Positions 39,845-49,279 of a stretch of 64,000 nucleotides of DNA are shown here, in pieces. The position numbers were made by a program, and so were the translations under genes. The stretch is from positions 186,001 through 250,000 of the forward strand of contig NZ_JACIIZ010000007.1 in NCBI RefSeq assembly GCF_014205765.1, written 5' to 3'. The notes below the pieces were generated by a model. That model had not been told where the DNA came from, ran no database searches, and saw nothing but the letters and a program-made list of their open reading frames with translations. This stretch comes from Nitrospirillum iridis (GTDB taxonomy: Bacteria; Pseudomonadota; Alphaproteobacteria; Azospirillales; Azospirillaceae). Numbering within the stretch: position 1 is the stretch's first letter; the number at the start of each line of letters is the position of its first letter.

Positions 39845-39895
39845 ATTATGACGCTTATACGATGCCTCACGCACTCACTCATGGGGAAAACAAAA

Positions 39896-42196
39896 ATGCG
39901 GCGAAGGCTGTTGAGGACGGTTCCTGTTTGGCTGTTGGTGGCGCTGGGGGGCGCTCCCCTGGCCCCATCCGCGATGGCGGCGGCCGCGCCCGATGTGGCC
40001 GCGTCCGATGCGGCGGACGCGGAGGCCCTGGGCACGGTGACCGTCACCGCCACCCGCACCGCCAAGGACATCAGTGAGGTGCCGGCCAGCGTCAGCGTCA
40101 TCACCAGCCAGCAGATCGACGAGCAGCTGGTGACGGACATCAAGGATCTGGTGCGCTACGAACCGGGTGTCTCCGTACGCAAAAGCCCGGCGCGCTTCAC
40201 GCTGGCGGGTGGGTCCACCGGCCGCGACGGCGACAGCGGCTTCAACATCCGTGGCCTGGAAGGCAACCGCGTGTTGATGCTGGTCGACGGCATCCGCGTG
40301 CCCGACGCCTACAGCTTCGGCGCCCAGAACATGGGGCGTGGCGACTATGTCGACCTTGGCCTGCTGAAGTCGGTTGAGATCCTGCGGGGGCCGGCCTCCG
40401 CCCTCTACGGCAGCGACGGCGTCGCCGGCGCCGTGAGCTTCGTCACCAAGGATCCGGAGGACTTTCTGACCGCCGGCCCGGATGGCAAGACCCGGGATTG
40501 GGCGGTGCAGGGCACGGTCGGCTACACCTCAGCCGATGGCGCCTGGTCCAAGGGGGCGGTGGCCGCCGGCCGTGTCGGCCGTTTGCAGGCCCTGGTGGCC
40601 TATACCCGGCGCGATGGCAACGAGACCTCGACCAACGGCGCGAACAACAGCGCCAACACCGACCGTACCACCGCCAACCCGCAGGACCTCTACTCCAACG
40701 CCGTCCTGGCCAAGGTGGTGTATGAGCCGGCGGACGCGCATCGCCTGCGCCTGACCTTCGATCATGACGACAACCACACCAACACCACGGTGTTGAGCGC
40801 CATCGCCAAGCCGCCCCTGGCCTCCACCAGCGTGCTGGGCCTGATCGCCCGCGACCGTGAGGACCGCAACCGTGTCAGCCTCGACCACAATTGGGACATC
40901 GGCGCGGATCTGATCGATAGCGTGCATTGGACCGGCTATTACCAGGAAACCCACGCCACCCAGTACGGGGCGGAGGACCGCAACACCGCCGCCGACCGCA
41001 CGCGCGACAGCACCTTCGACACCAACGTCTACGGCTTCGACATCCAGGGGCAGAGCAAGACCCTGGGGCACGACCTGACCCATACCCTGGTCTATGGTGG
41101 TGACTATTCCGTGACCCATCAGGAATCCCTGCGCGCCGGCACGGTGCCGTCGGCCGGCGACACCTTCCCGTCGCGGGCCTACCCCACCACGGATTACACG
41201 CTGGCGGGCGTCTTCCTGCAGGATGAGATCAACGCCTTCGACCGGCGGCTGACGCTCTACCCCGCCGTGCGCTTCGATTACTACGACCTGTCGCCCAAGA
41301 AGGGCGATCCGCTGTTCACGGCGCTGACGCCCGTTTCCAAGGACGACAGCCACGTGTCGCCCAAGTTGGGCATCCTCTACCACGTGCTGCCGGATGTCGG
41401 CGTGTTCGTGAACCTGGCGGAGGGCTTCAAGGCGCCGTCGCCGTCGCAGGTGAACAACGGCTTCGCCAACCCGACGCAGAACTACAAGTCCGTCTCCAAT
41501 CCCAACCTGAAGGCGGAAACCAGCCAGACCATCGAGGGCGGTTTCAAGTTCAACGGTGCCTGGGGTGGGGGCGCTTGGGGCCGGGGTATGGAGAACGCCG
41601 TGGCGGGCGGCGGGCGCTGGGACGCCAGCATCACCGGCTATGCCGGCCGCTACCGCGACTTCATCGACCAGGTGCAGGTCAGCGGCAACTTCACGGCCGC
41701 CAACCCGGCCGTCTACCAGTATGTGAACCTGTCGCGGGTCACGCTGCAGGGGGCGGAGGCCAAGGGCCAAGTCACCCTGAACTCCGGTGTCGGCGCGCTG
41801 GCCGCCTTTTCCTACACCCATGGCGAGAGCACCTCGGACGGCGTCACCACGCCGCTGGACAGCGTGGACCCGTGGAAGCTGGTGCTGGGCCTGACCTATC
41901 GCGACCCGGCCGGCCGCTTCGGCGGCCAGGTCACCATGACCCATTCCGGCGCCAAGGACCGGTCGGACGTCAGCAGCGCCACCTACTTCATCCCCAAGGC
42001 CTTCACCATCCTGGACGCGACCGCCTACTGGAACGTGACGGAGAACGCCAGCATCCGCGCCGGAATCTTCAACCTGACGGATGAGAAGTACTGGTGGTGG
42101 GGCGATGTGCGCGGTCAGTCCGCCACCTCCACCGTCCTCGACGCCTGGACCCAGCCCGGCCGCAACTTCGGGGCCTCGCTGACCCTGAAGCTCTGA
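39896..42196 (+). CDS. TonB-dependent heme/hemoglobin-type receptor
   Basis: A 766-residue outer-membrane receptor. The chosen ATG at 39896 follows a GGGGA site eight bases before it; an ATG at 39881 is also in frame. A signal peptide ends near AMAAAAP. The plug has TVTVTATRTAKDISEVPASVSV, FNIRGLEGNRVLMLVDGIRVPD and LKSVEILRGPASALYGSDGV, the pattern of the hemoglobin/transferrin/lactoferrin receptor family. Late blocks HVSPKLGILYHV and VNLAEGFKAPSPSQ also fit. A Fur-like palindrome lies upstream and a DUF6607 gene downstream, supporting heme iron uptake. Confidence 0.93.
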   Translation: MRRRLLRTVPVWLLVALGGAPLAPSAMAAAAPDVAASDAADAEALGTVTVTATRTAKDISEVPASVSVITSQQIDEQLVTDIKDLVRYEPGVSVRKSPARFTLAGGSTGRDGDSGFNIRGLEGNRVLMLVDGIRVPDAYSFGAQNMGRGDYVDLGLLKSVEILRGPASALYGSDGVAGAVSFVTKDPEDFLTAGPDGKTRDWAVQGTVGYTSADGAWSKGAVAAGRVGRLQALVAYTRRDGNETSTNGANNSANTDRTTANPQDLYSNAVLAKVVYEPADAHRLRLTFDHDDNHTNTTVLSAIAKPPLASTSVLGLIARDREDRNRVSLDHNWDIGADLIDSVHWTGYYQETHATQYGAEDRNTAADRTRDSTFDTNVYGFDIQGQSKTLGHDLTHTLVYGGDYSVTHQESLRAGTVPSAGDTFPSRAYPTTDYTLAGVFLQDEINAFDRRLTLYPAVRFDYYDLSPKKGDPLFTALTPVSKDDSHVSPKLGILYHVLPDVGVFVNLAEGFKAPSPSQVNNGFANPTQNYKSVSNPNLKAETSQTIEGGFKFNGAWGGGAWGRGMENAVAGGGRWDASITGYAGRYRDFIDQVQVSGNFTAANPAVYQYVNLSRVTLQGAEAKGQVTLNSGVGALAAFSYTHGESTSDGVTTPLDSVDPWKLVLGLTYRDPAGRFGGQVTMTHSGAKDRSDVSSATYFIPKAFTILDATAYWNVTENASIRAGIFNLTDEKYWWWGDVRGQSATSTVLDAWTQPGRNFGASLTLKL

Positions 42197-42263
42197 CCCC
42201 AACCGACCCGGCCGGCGGGCATGCCCGCCGGCACCTTCCCCGCGCCCCCGAGGAGGCCAACCG

Positions 42264-43292
42264 ATGACCATCTATGACGCATTGCGGACTGGACGCCGCA
42301 CCTTTCTGACCCGGGGGCTGACCGGCGCCGCCCTGTTGGGCGTGACCGCCAGCCTGCCGCTGGCCGCTGTCGCCACCACGCCCACCGAAGGTGCCGCCGG
42401 CACCGCCCCGGACCAGGACCGCAAGGCCATCCTAGGCATGGCCGGCACCTACAAGGTGACCTTCGATTTCCGTGAGACGACGCCCTTCCTGGCCGACTAC
42501 AAGCCCATCGCGCCCAAGACCAGCGGCGGCGAGGAGGTGGTGCGGGTGGTGGAGGACACCGGATCCGTCATCCGCCTGCAGCACCTGCTGGTGGTGGACG
42601 GGGACGATCGCTTGCCTGTGGTGATCAAGCATTGGCGCCAGGACTGGACCTATCAGCCCGCCAGCGTGCTGACCTACCAGGGCACCGGCCATTGGTCGCT
42701 GACGCCCGTGGACGGTGCCGCCGCCAAGGGCGCCTGGTCCCAGACCGTGTGGCAGACGGATGATTCGCCGCGCTATGGCGGGGTGGGGCGCTGGCGGCAT
42801 GACGCCGGTGTCTCGCGCTGGACCAGCGAGGAGACGTGGCGCCCCCTGGCCCGCCGCGATGCCACAAGGCACCCCCCCTATGACCGTTACAACGGCATCA
42901 ATCGCCACGCCCTGACCCCCGCCGGCTGGGTGCATGAACAGGACAACGCCAAGATGGGCTTGCGGGACGGCGCCCTGGTCACCTTCGTGCACGAAGCGGT
43001 GATCAATACCTACAGTCGGTCCGGCGATTTCCCCGTCGCCGCGGCCGATGAGTACTGGGCCAAGACCATGACCTATTGGGCGGCCGTGCGCGGTGCCTGG
43101 GACCAGGCCATCGCCCAGCACCAGGGCGTGAGCGTGACGGAGGAGGCCAACAACGGCTCTGTCACTGGCAAGGCGCTGATGGGCTTGGCCGACAGCATCG
43201 CCAAGGGGGGCAAAGGCATTCCGGACGCCATCGCCGAGGCTCGCCGCGTCATCACCGACGCGACGCAAGGCTCCGCGAAGTCCGGCGCCTGA
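42264..43292 (+). CDS. DUF6607-family protein, Tat/Sec-exported, heme-locus partner
   Basis: A 342-residue protein with a signal peptide including TGRRTFLTRGLTGAALLG, a possible twin-arginine export signal. The mature part matches DUF6607 proteins: ILGMAGTYKVTFDFRETT, GGEEVVRVVEDTGSVIRLQH and IKHWRQDWTYQP, then GVGRWRHDAGVSRWTSEETW. This family is often found beside heme-type TonB receptors, but its function is not known. It lies 67 bases after the receptor stop with a GAGGAGG ribosome site, so the two are one operon ending at the terminator below. Confidence 0.82.
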   Translation: MTIYDALRTGRRTFLTRGLTGAALLGVTASLPLAAVATTPTEGAAGTAPDQDRKAILGMAGTYKVTFDFRETTPFLADYKPIAPKTSGGEEVVRVVEDTGSVIRLQHLLVVDGDDRLPVVIKHWRQDWTYQPASVLTYQGTGHWSLTPVDGAAAKGAWSQTVWQTDDSPRYGGVGRWRHDAGVSRWTSEETWRPLARRDATRHPPYDRYNGINRHALTPAGWVHEQDNAKMGLRDGALVTFVHEAVINTYSRSGDFPVAAADEYWAKTMTYWAAVRGAWDQAIAQHQGVSVTEEANNGSVTGKALMGLADSIAKGGKGIPDAIAEARRVITDATQGSAKSGA

Positions 43293-43302
43293 CGCCACCC
43301 CG

Positions 43303-43351
43303 GCCGGCGCCCCCCGCCCGCCCGTACCCAAGGGGGGCGCCGGCTTTTTTT
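43303..43351 (+). terminator. Strong terminator of the heme-receptor operon
   Basis: Perfect 13-base stem GCCGGCGCCCCCC / GGGGGGCGCCGGC, a 16-base loop, and seven Ts directly after it. It lies 11 bases after the DUF6607 stop. Confidence 0.93.
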
Positions 43352-43358
43352 CAGGTCC

Positions 43359-43721
43359 TCACGCCACCCACAGCGCCAGTAACGCCACAGCGGCCGGCAG
43401 GGCCTGGATCATCAGGATGCGGCGGCTGACGGACCAGGCGCCGTACCCGCCGGCGGCGATCACGCACAGCAGGAAGAAGGTCTTGATGTGCAGGGCCGGC
43501 GCCGGGTCGGGATAGACCAGGCCCCACAGCAGCCCCGCTGACAGGAAGCCGTTGTACAGACCCTGGTTGGCGGCCAGCACTGCCGTCTGCGCCGCCTTTT
43601 CCGGTGAGTGACGGAAGGCGCGCAGGCCCTGGGGCTTGGTCCACAGCACCATCTCCAGCACCAGGATCCAGGCGTGCAGCAGGGCCACGAGGCCCACCAG
43701 GATATTCGCTATTACGCTCAT
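43359..43721 (-). CDS. DUF1304-family membrane protein
   Basis: A 120-residue membrane protein of the DUF1304 family, whose role is unknown. The chosen ATG at 43721 gives MSVIANILVGLVALLHAWIL and about four hydrophobic helices, including the conserved GLYNGFLSAGLLWGL and IKTFFLLCVIAAGGYGAWSV. The longer frame to 43790 reaches into the terminator of the next gene and is not conserved. It converges on the heme operon terminator. No operon partner is apparent. Confidence 0.85.
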   Translation of the reverse strand: MSVIANILVGLVALLHAWILVLEMVLWTKPQGLRAFRHSPEKAAQTAVLAANQGLYNGFLSAGLLWGLVYPDPAPALHIKTFFLLCVIAAGGYGAWSVSRRILMIQALPAAVALLALWVA

Positions 43722-43788
43722 GAAAACCACGTTCCCCCACTTTTGAGTTGTTATGGCGCTACTATGACGGGAAAGATCGCGTTCGCCC

Positions 43789-43822
43789 AAAGAAAAAGCC
43801 GCCCGGCTTCCCGGGCGGCTCT
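43789..43822 (-). terminator. Rho-independent terminator after minus-strand TonB receptor
   Basis: Stem GCCGCCCGG / CCGGGCGGC with a short loop, followed on the minus strand by TTTTTCTTT. It lies just beyond the stop of the receptor at 43844. Confidence 0.88.
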
Positions 43823-43843
43823 CCTTTCTGCCCTGCCGGGCGA

Positions 43844-46288
43844 TCAGAACTTGTAGGCGACGCGGAAATAGTACATGCCGCCGTCGTAACCAAAGGGCGA
43901 CGTGTCCGGGTACTGGTCGCCGTAGTTCAGGCGGCCGGCACTGCGGTTCTTCTGCGGATACTTGTCAAACAGGTTCTGCGCGCCGACGGTGGCGGTCAGG
44001 TCCTCGGTGACCTTGTAGGCCACCTCGGCGTCGAAGATCCAGGCGGGGTCGTAATGCTGGCCCGCGCTGGAATTGTCCTGCCAGGCGCCGTAGTAGCTGC
44101 CGCGATACATGAAGCTGAAGGCGCCGATGTCGTAGTTGGCGCTCAGGTTCACGCGATAGTGCGGCAAGCCGTTCTCGATGTCCGCCTTGCGGTTGGCATC
44201 GATGACGCTGGCGTCGTACTTGGTGACGTCGGTGTGGTTGATGTTGGCCGCCGCCGTCAGGCGCAGGTCGCCGTCATAGACCTCGAAGGTCTTGTTGGCG
44301 ACGATGTCCACGCCCTGGCTGCGGGTGTCGAAGGCGTTGGCGAAGTAGTTGACGTTGCCCAGGGTGTTGGCACCCACCACGCCCAGCGCCGCCAGCTTGA
44401 TCTGGTCGGCGGCGGTCACGGTGAAGTCGCTGGTGATGCCGATGCGATCCTCGACCTTGATGTTGTAGTAATCGACGGTCAGGCTGACCTTGCCCGGCAG
44501 ATCGAACACCAGGCCGCCGGCGATGTTGAACGAGGTTTCCGGCTTCAGGGTCTTGGCGCCGTAATACTGGGCCACGGGGCTGTCGACGGGGAAGGTGCCC
44601 AGCACGATGGGCTCCGGGCTGCCCGCCTTGAAGGTGGTCTGCGTGCTGCTGATGTGCGACTGGCCGGGCGTGGGGGCGCGGAAGCCGGTGTTGACGGACG
44701 AGCGGATGGCCACCCAGTCGGTCAGCTGATAGCGGCCGAAGACCTTCCAGTTGGTGGTGTTGCCGAAATCGTCGAAGTCCTCATACCGCAGGGCCACGCC
44801 GGCGCTGAGATCCTTGATGATGTCGGCTTCGGCGTCGGCGTAGAAGGCGTAGTTGCCGCGCGGATACTGGCCGGCATCGCTGGCGGTGAAGCCGGGATAG
44901 CCGTTGGACCCGATGGGCATGCCGGAGGTGTAGTACTGGCCCGCCTGGTACGAGGCCGTGTCGCCTGACTTGATGGTGTAGGTTTCACGCCGGTACTCGC
45001 CGCCGCCCGCCAGGGTCAGCGGGCTGGCCAACCAGCTGACCGTCATGGGATAGGTCAGGTCCAGGTTCAGGTTGGTCTCTTCCTGGATCTGCGTGCCGAC
45101 ATAGAACTGGTGCGGGCTGCTCGGCCCCAGGGAGGGGTTGACGGTGTTCTTGATGCTGTACCGCAGCTCATCCTTGCCGTAGCTGGCGCTGGCGTCGATG
45201 ATCAGGCCGGACTTCAGCGTCGTCTTGTAGCCGCCGGTGAGGCTGCTATCCAGGATGTCGCCGTAGAACCAAGGCGTGAAGCCGTTGGGGAAGACGCTGT
45301 TCCACTTGAAGGTCGCGCCGCTGGCCAGGGTGATGGGCGTGATCAGCCACGATACCGTGGTGGGGTTGCGGTAGTTGAAGCTTTCCTTGGCGTAGCTGTG
45401 GCCGAAGTTGCCGAACAGATAGACCTTGGAATTGTCACCCAGGTCGATGCCGCTGTTGACGAACAGCCGTTGCGCCTCCACCGCCGGGTCGCCGAAGCGC
45501 TGGGCCGGGTTGGGGATGGTCAGGCCCTGGGCGGCCAGCTTGGCGGCGTCGGGGCGCTGGGTGCCGCGCGACGTCGGGTCGTTCTTCACATATTCGGCGC
45601 TGATGTTGACGAAGCCGCGATCCCCCAGGGGCAGGCCGGAATTGGCCTGGATGTGGGCGCTGCCGCCGTCGCCGGCATAGGTCTGGCCCCACTGGGCGAC
45701 GACCGTGCCCTGGTCGGCGCTGTCCTTCAGGGTGAAGTTCATGACGCCGGCGATGGCGTCGGAACCGTACTGCGCCGCGGCGCCATCGCGCAGCACTTCC
45801 AGCTGCTTGATGGCGATGGACGGAATCTGGGCCAGGTCGGGCCCCTGCGAGCCTTGGGTCAGGCCGTTGGCGCCGATCTGCACCAGGGCGGAGCGGTGGA
45901 AACGCTTGCCGTTGATCAGCACCAGGGTCTCATCCGGCGGCAGGCCGCGCAGCGTCGGCGGACGCACGAAGGTGGAGCCGTCGGAGATGGAGAAGCGGGC
46001 GACGTTGAACGACGGCACCAGCTGGCGCAGCAGATCGTTGGTGTCGCCGCCGGCCTGGTGGGCCAGATCGTCCGGTGTGAAGACGTCGATGGGCGACGGT
46101 GAATCCGCCACCGAGCGGTCGACGCGGCGGCTGCCCGTCACGACGATTTCCGACAGTGTGTCGGCATCGGCCGCCGGTGCTGGCGCCGCGTTGGCCGTGC
46201 CCATGGCCATCCAGCCCGCTGAGCACAGCAGGGCCACGGTCATGGCTTTACGCACATTTCTGGCGTTGATGTTCTTTATATGCGTCAT
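43844..46288 (-). CDS. TonB-dependent receptor next to the amine-oxidase operon
   Basis: An 814-residue receptor. Residues 1-35 are a signal peptide ending GTANAAPA, then SEIVVTGSRRVDRSVADS as the TonB-box region. The plug includes SFNVARFSISDGSTFVRPP, LVLINGKRFHRSALVQIG and IKQLEVLRDGAAAQYGSDA, a pattern shared by a large receptor group often linked to peptide or carbohydrate uptake. The C-terminus FRVAYKF ends in the usual aromatic. It lies 291 bases after the cytochrome c gene on the same strand, so it may have its own promoter. Substrate by context may be an amine or its product. Confidence 0.93.
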   Translation of the reverse strand: MTHIKNINARNVRKAMTVALLCSAGWMAMGTANAAPAPAADADTLSEIVVTGSRRVDRSVADSPSPIDVFTPDDLAHQAGGDTNDLLRQLVPSFNVARFSISDGSTFVRPPTLRGLPPDETLVLINGKRFHRSALVQIGANGLTQGSQGPDLAQIPSIAIKQLEVLRDGAAAQYGSDAIAGVMNFTLKDSADQGTVVAQWGQTYAGDGGSAHIQANSGLPLGDRGFVNISAEYVKNDPTSRGTQRPDAAKLAAQGLTIPNPAQRFGDPAVEAQRLFVNSGIDLGDNSKVYLFGNFGHSYAKESFNYRNPTTVSWLITPITLASGATFKWNSVFPNGFTPWFYGDILDSSLTGGYKTTLKSGLIIDASASYGKDELRYSIKNTVNPSLGPSSPHQFYVGTQIQEETNLNLDLTYPMTVSWLASPLTLAGGGEYRRETYTIKSGDTASYQAGQYYTSGMPIGSNGYPGFTASDAGQYPRGNYAFYADAEADIIKDLSAGVALRYEDFDDFGNTTNWKVFGRYQLTDWVAIRSSVNTGFRAPTPGQSHISSTQTTFKAGSPEPIVLGTFPVDSPVAQYYGAKTLKPETSFNIAGGLVFDLPGKVSLTVDYYNIKVEDRIGITSDFTVTAADQIKLAALGVVGANTLGNVNYFANAFDTRSQGVDIVANKTFEVYDGDLRLTAAANINHTDVTKYDASVIDANRKADIENGLPHYRVNLSANYDIGAFSFMYRGSYYGAWQDNSSAGQHYDPAWIFDAEVAYKVTEDLTATVGAQNLFDKYPQKNRSAGRLNYGDQYPDTSPFGYDGGMYYFRVAYKF

Positions 46289-46579
46289 GTTGGCCCCCTG
46301 ATCTTTAGGATTTTGTTAGATCACGGAAGCTTGATGGCCCCATTCCCCGATTTATTTTTCTGCTATGAGACGACTCTTTGCCCCGTTCGTCTCTTTAAAA
46401 ATTCTCGACAACTTAGATAGGAAAGTCAAAACGCCATTTTGGCAGGCGGTTTTGATTCGGGCTTTTCTCCTTTCTCGCGTGACCTTTAAACCACACCTTC
46501 CCCAACTGGGCTTCCCGACCACCGTCGGGGAAGGAATGGTTCCAGATCCAAGTGTTTCACAAACCGCCGACCCTCCCCG
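46289..46579. other. Intergenic region between cytochrome c and TonB receptor
   Basis: 291 bases with an A/T-rich zone at about 46340-46500, likely the promoter of the receptor gene. An imperfect hairpin around 46505-46540 and a second at about 46568-46598 lie after the cytochrome gene and could weaken read-through. No gene was seen. Confidence 0.45.
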
Positions 46580-46975
46580 TCAATGGGTGACGGTCGGCGC
46601 CTTGTCCTGCGGATGGGCGCTCGTCTTCACCTGGGTGACGAAGGCCGCATCCACGGCCGGGGCGGCATTGCCCCAGGCCTGCCGGACATAACTGATGATA
46701 TCCGCCAATTGATCCTCGCTTAGCAGGGCGGCGAAGGTCGGCATGCCGCCCCGGCCCTGCAGCACGGTGCGCACCATGGGTTCCGGGTCGCCCTGGACGA
46801 AGGGATCACCCGCCAGCGCGGGAAAAGCGCCCTTCACCCCCAGGCCCGTCTTCTGGTGACAGGCGGCGCACTTGTGATTGAACAAATCCTGCCCTTTGGC
46901 CACATCCTGGGCGGTGGCCCCCTGGGCCATGCCCAGCAGGGTCACGGCGGCGGCGAGAGCGATCGTCCTGGTCAT
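46580..46975 (-). CDS. Class I cytochrome c
   Basis: A 131-residue periplasmic monoheme cytochrome c. A signal peptide (MTRTIALAAAVTLLGMAQGATAQ) is followed by the heme motif CAACH (NHKCAACHQKTG) and the axial methionine region RGGMPTFAALLSEDQ. A C-terminal extension of about 25 residues is Ala/Thr-rich. The start at 46975 has a GGAGGGG site. It begins 11 bases after the amine oxidase stop, so it is co-transcribed. The most likely role is to take electrons from the oxidase, as CycN does for NicA2 of Pseudomonas putida S16. Confidence 0.93.
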   Translation of the reverse strand: MTRTIALAAAVTLLGMAQGATAQDVAKGQDLFNHKCAACHQKTGLGVKGAFPALAGDPFVQGDPEPMVRTVLQGRGGMPTFAALLSEDQLADIISYVRQAWGNAAPAVDAAFVTQVKTSAHPQDKAPTVTH

Positions 46976-46986
46976 CGCCCCCTCCC

Positions 46987-48588
46987 TCACGCGGCCACGC
47001 GCTGGTGGATTTGGGCGATCTGGTGCCAGGCGGACTCGATGGCCCCCGCCTGCCAGCCGCCGATATAGCTGATGTGCTCCCCCGCCAGATAGACGCGGCG
47101 GTCGGGCTTGTTCAGCACGGGGTAGGCGGTCTTGCGCGCCTCGGCGCTCCAGTTGCCCCAGCCGCCCAGATTGTACTGAATCAGGTGCCAGGACGCGGAG
47201 AAGGCGTTCTCAAAGTTCTCCTTGTACTGGGGGAAGATGCGCTGGCCGGCGTCCAGGGCGATGGCCGCCCGCTCGGCCGGGGTGTTGCCGCTCATGTCGG
47301 TGGCGTCGGCGCCGAACATGTAATAGCCCAGCAGCACGCCCTTGGCCGATTGCCAGCCGGACGAGGGCAGGCTGATCAGGTTGATGCCCGGCGCGTCGGT
47401 GTAGACATGGCCGCCATAGATGGCGTCGTCCTCTTCCCAGAAGCGCCGCTTCATCTGCAGGCCGATCTTGCACACCGGGTCATAAGCCAGCAGGGCCATG
47501 GCCTGCTTGTAGGCGTCGGAGAAGTCGGCGTCGATGGTGCGCAGGACGCTGACCGGGATGGTGCACAGGCAATAGTCGGCGCTGAGGGTGCCGCGCTTGC
47601 CGGTCTTGGTGTCCAGGTAGTCGACTGTGACGCCGGCATCGGACTGGCGGATGCGCTCCACCTCCGCGCCGTACTTGATCAGGTGGCCGACGTGCTTCTC
47701 GAAGCCCTTGGCGATGCGGTCCATGCCGCCCACTGGCTGGAACATGGTGTGCTGCTGGTCGAAGGTGCCGACCGACTGCACCATGCGCCACAGCCGGGAC
47801 TGCACCAGATCCGGGAAGGCGTATGGCGTGCTGGGCACACCGGGGCCAGGGTCATCGATGCCGGCGCCGGGATTGACCTTGTAACCGCGGCCTTCCGTGC
47901 CGCGATAGCTGAGGTCGCTCTCCAGATAGCCTTCGCCGCGCAGGTACTCGACGAACAACTCCACGTCGTCCTTGGCCAAGCCGGTGTCCAGCTTGCCGGA
48001 GGTGGCCGCCTTGGCCACCAGCTCGGAGGTGTAGCCGCGCATGTCGGCGCGCACCTCGAACTGACGCACGCGCTTGCCAGCCAGCGGCCCCTTCACGGTG
48101 TCGAACCGGGCGTAGCTGGCGTCGTTCTCATTCACCAGGACTTCCAGCGGGATGCCGAAGGTCTTGGTGTAGTGCAGGGTGGAGCGATGGCAGAACGGGA
48201 TGCGCCAGGGGCCGTGGTTGATGTACAGGCCCTCATCGAACTTGCACTCCTGCTCCTCACCGCCCAGCTCGGTCAGCTTGAAGCCCTTGCGTGCCGTCTG
48301 GCAGCGGCCGCCGGCGAAGGCCCGGGCCTCCAGGATGGTGACCTGATAGCCCAGCTTGGACATCTCGTAGGCCGCCGTCATGCCGGCGACACCGGCGCCC
48401 AGGATCAGCAGCTTGTGGCCGGCGCCGCTGCCGCGCAGGGCCGGCGGCGCGCTGGTCATGGAGGCGATACCCGCGCCCCAGGCGTTCAGCGCCGTCATCA
48501 CCATGGCGCTGCCGCCCAGCAGCGCCGCCTTTTCCAGGAAATGGCGCCGTGTCACCCCGGCGCCGGGCAGTTCCGTCATGGCAGGCAT
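46987..48588 (-). CDS. Tat-exported flavin amine oxidase/dehydrogenase
   Basis: A 533-residue flavoprotein. The start at 48588 has GGAAGG six bases before it. The N-terminus VTRRHFLEKAALLGGSAM is a twin-arginine signal. The FAD-binding site is GAGVAGMTAAYEMSKLGY with ILEARAFAGGRCQTA, and the C-terminal flavin motif is VYLAGEHISYIGGWQAGAIESAW. This matches the monoamine oxidase family, oxidising an amine to an imine in the periplasm. The cytochrome c gene follows after 11 bases and the RidA gene precedes it by 127 bases. Substrate unknown. If electrons go to cytochrome c, it is a dehydrogenase rather than a true oxidase. Confidence 0.92.
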   Translation of the reverse strand: MPAMTELPGAGVTRRHFLEKAALLGGSAMVMTALNAWGAGIASMTSAPPALRGSGAGHKLLILGAGVAGMTAAYEMSKLGYQVTILEARAFAGGRCQTARKGFKLTELGGEEQECKFDEGLYINHGPWRIPFCHRSTLHYTKTFGIPLEVLVNENDASYARFDTVKGPLAGKRVRQFEVRADMRGYTSELVAKAATSGKLDTGLAKDDVELFVEYLRGEGYLESDLSYRGTEGRGYKVNPGAGIDDPGPGVPSTPYAFPDLVQSRLWRMVQSVGTFDQQHTMFQPVGGMDRIAKGFEKHVGHLIKYGAEVERIRQSDAGVTVDYLDTKTGKRGTLSADYCLCTIPVSVLRTIDADFSDAYKQAMALLAYDPVCKIGLQMKRRFWEEDDAIYGGHVYTDAPGINLISLPSSGWQSAKGVLLGYYMFGADATDMSGNTPAERAAIALDAGQRIFPQYKENFENAFSASWHLIQYNLGGWGNWSAEARKTAYPVLNKPDRRVYLAGEHISYIGGWQAGAIESAWHQIAQIHQRVAA

Positions 48589-48715
48589 AAGCAACCTTCC
48601 CTCGTCAGCGTCAGCCGATTGTTCACCCGGGATCACCCGGCGGAAACTCCCGCCTGAATCCGTCCGCCGTTGGGATGCCTTGGACGGACCTCGCGGCAGG
48701 GAGCCCGGCAGGGGC

Positions 48716-49279
48716 TCAGGGCACGTGGGCGGCGATCACCTCGATCTCGACCATCAGGCCGGGGGCCGCCAGACCCGCCACCTGCACCGTCGTGCGGGCG
48801 GGCTTGTTGGGCTGGTCGGCGGTGCCGAAGAACTGCGTGTAGCCGGACATCATGCCGGCGAAGTCCATCTTGCCGTCGTGGGCCGGGTCGCCCACCAGAT
48901 AGACGTGCATCATCACCACGTCGCCCAGGGTCAGCTTCTGCGCGGCCAGCGCGTCCTTGATCTTGTTCAGGACGCTGACCGTCTGCGTGGCGGTGTCACC
49001 ATAGGCTTGTGGGCTGCCCTTGGGCGCGTTGGGGTCGGCGACCGCGGGGGTCATGCCGCTCAGATAGACGACGTCGGCGCCCGCCGGCACGTTGACGGCG
49101 GCGGAAATGGGGAAGCTGCCCGCGTCGGTGCGGGTGATGGCCTGCTTGGCCGTCGCCGGCCCGCTGGATGAGATGACGCCGGCCGCCGTGATGATGGTGG
49201 CCAGAACTGCCGTCAGGGCCAGGGCCCCCAGGAAGCGCGCCATGCGGCGCTCGGCACTGGGCTTGGAGGATGTCGTCAT
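48716..49279 (-). CDS. Exported or membrane-anchored RidA-family protein
   Basis: A 187-residue protein. The ATG at 49279 fits an AGGAG site 11 bases away. A long hydrophobic segment at about residues 14-40 (MARFLGALALTAVLATIITA) is an uncleaved anchor or a signal peptide, so the RidA domain lies outside the cytoplasm, unlike the usual soluble RidA. The domain has VVYLSGMTPAVADPN, TQTVSVLNKIKDALAAQKL and KPARTTVQVAGLAAPGLMVEIEVIA, with the conserved Arg in ARTTV. RidA hydrolyses reactive imines or enamines, which fits the product of the adjacent amine oxidase. It is probably the first gene of the operon. Confidence 0.85.
   Translation of the reverse strand: MTTSSKPSAERRMARFLGALALTAVLATIITAAGVISSSGPATAKQAITRTDAGSFPISAAVNVPAGADVVYLSGMTPAVADPNAPKGSPQAYGDTATQTVSVLNKIKDALAAQKLTLGDVVMMHVYLVGDPAHDGKMDFAGMMSGYTQFFGTADQPNKPARTTVQVAGLAAPGLMVEIEVIAAHVP

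Noticed and set aside
38858-39895. Upstream extension of the heme receptor frame
   Set aside because: It is antisense to the divergent receptor and crosses the promoter; the signal peptide starts at 39896.
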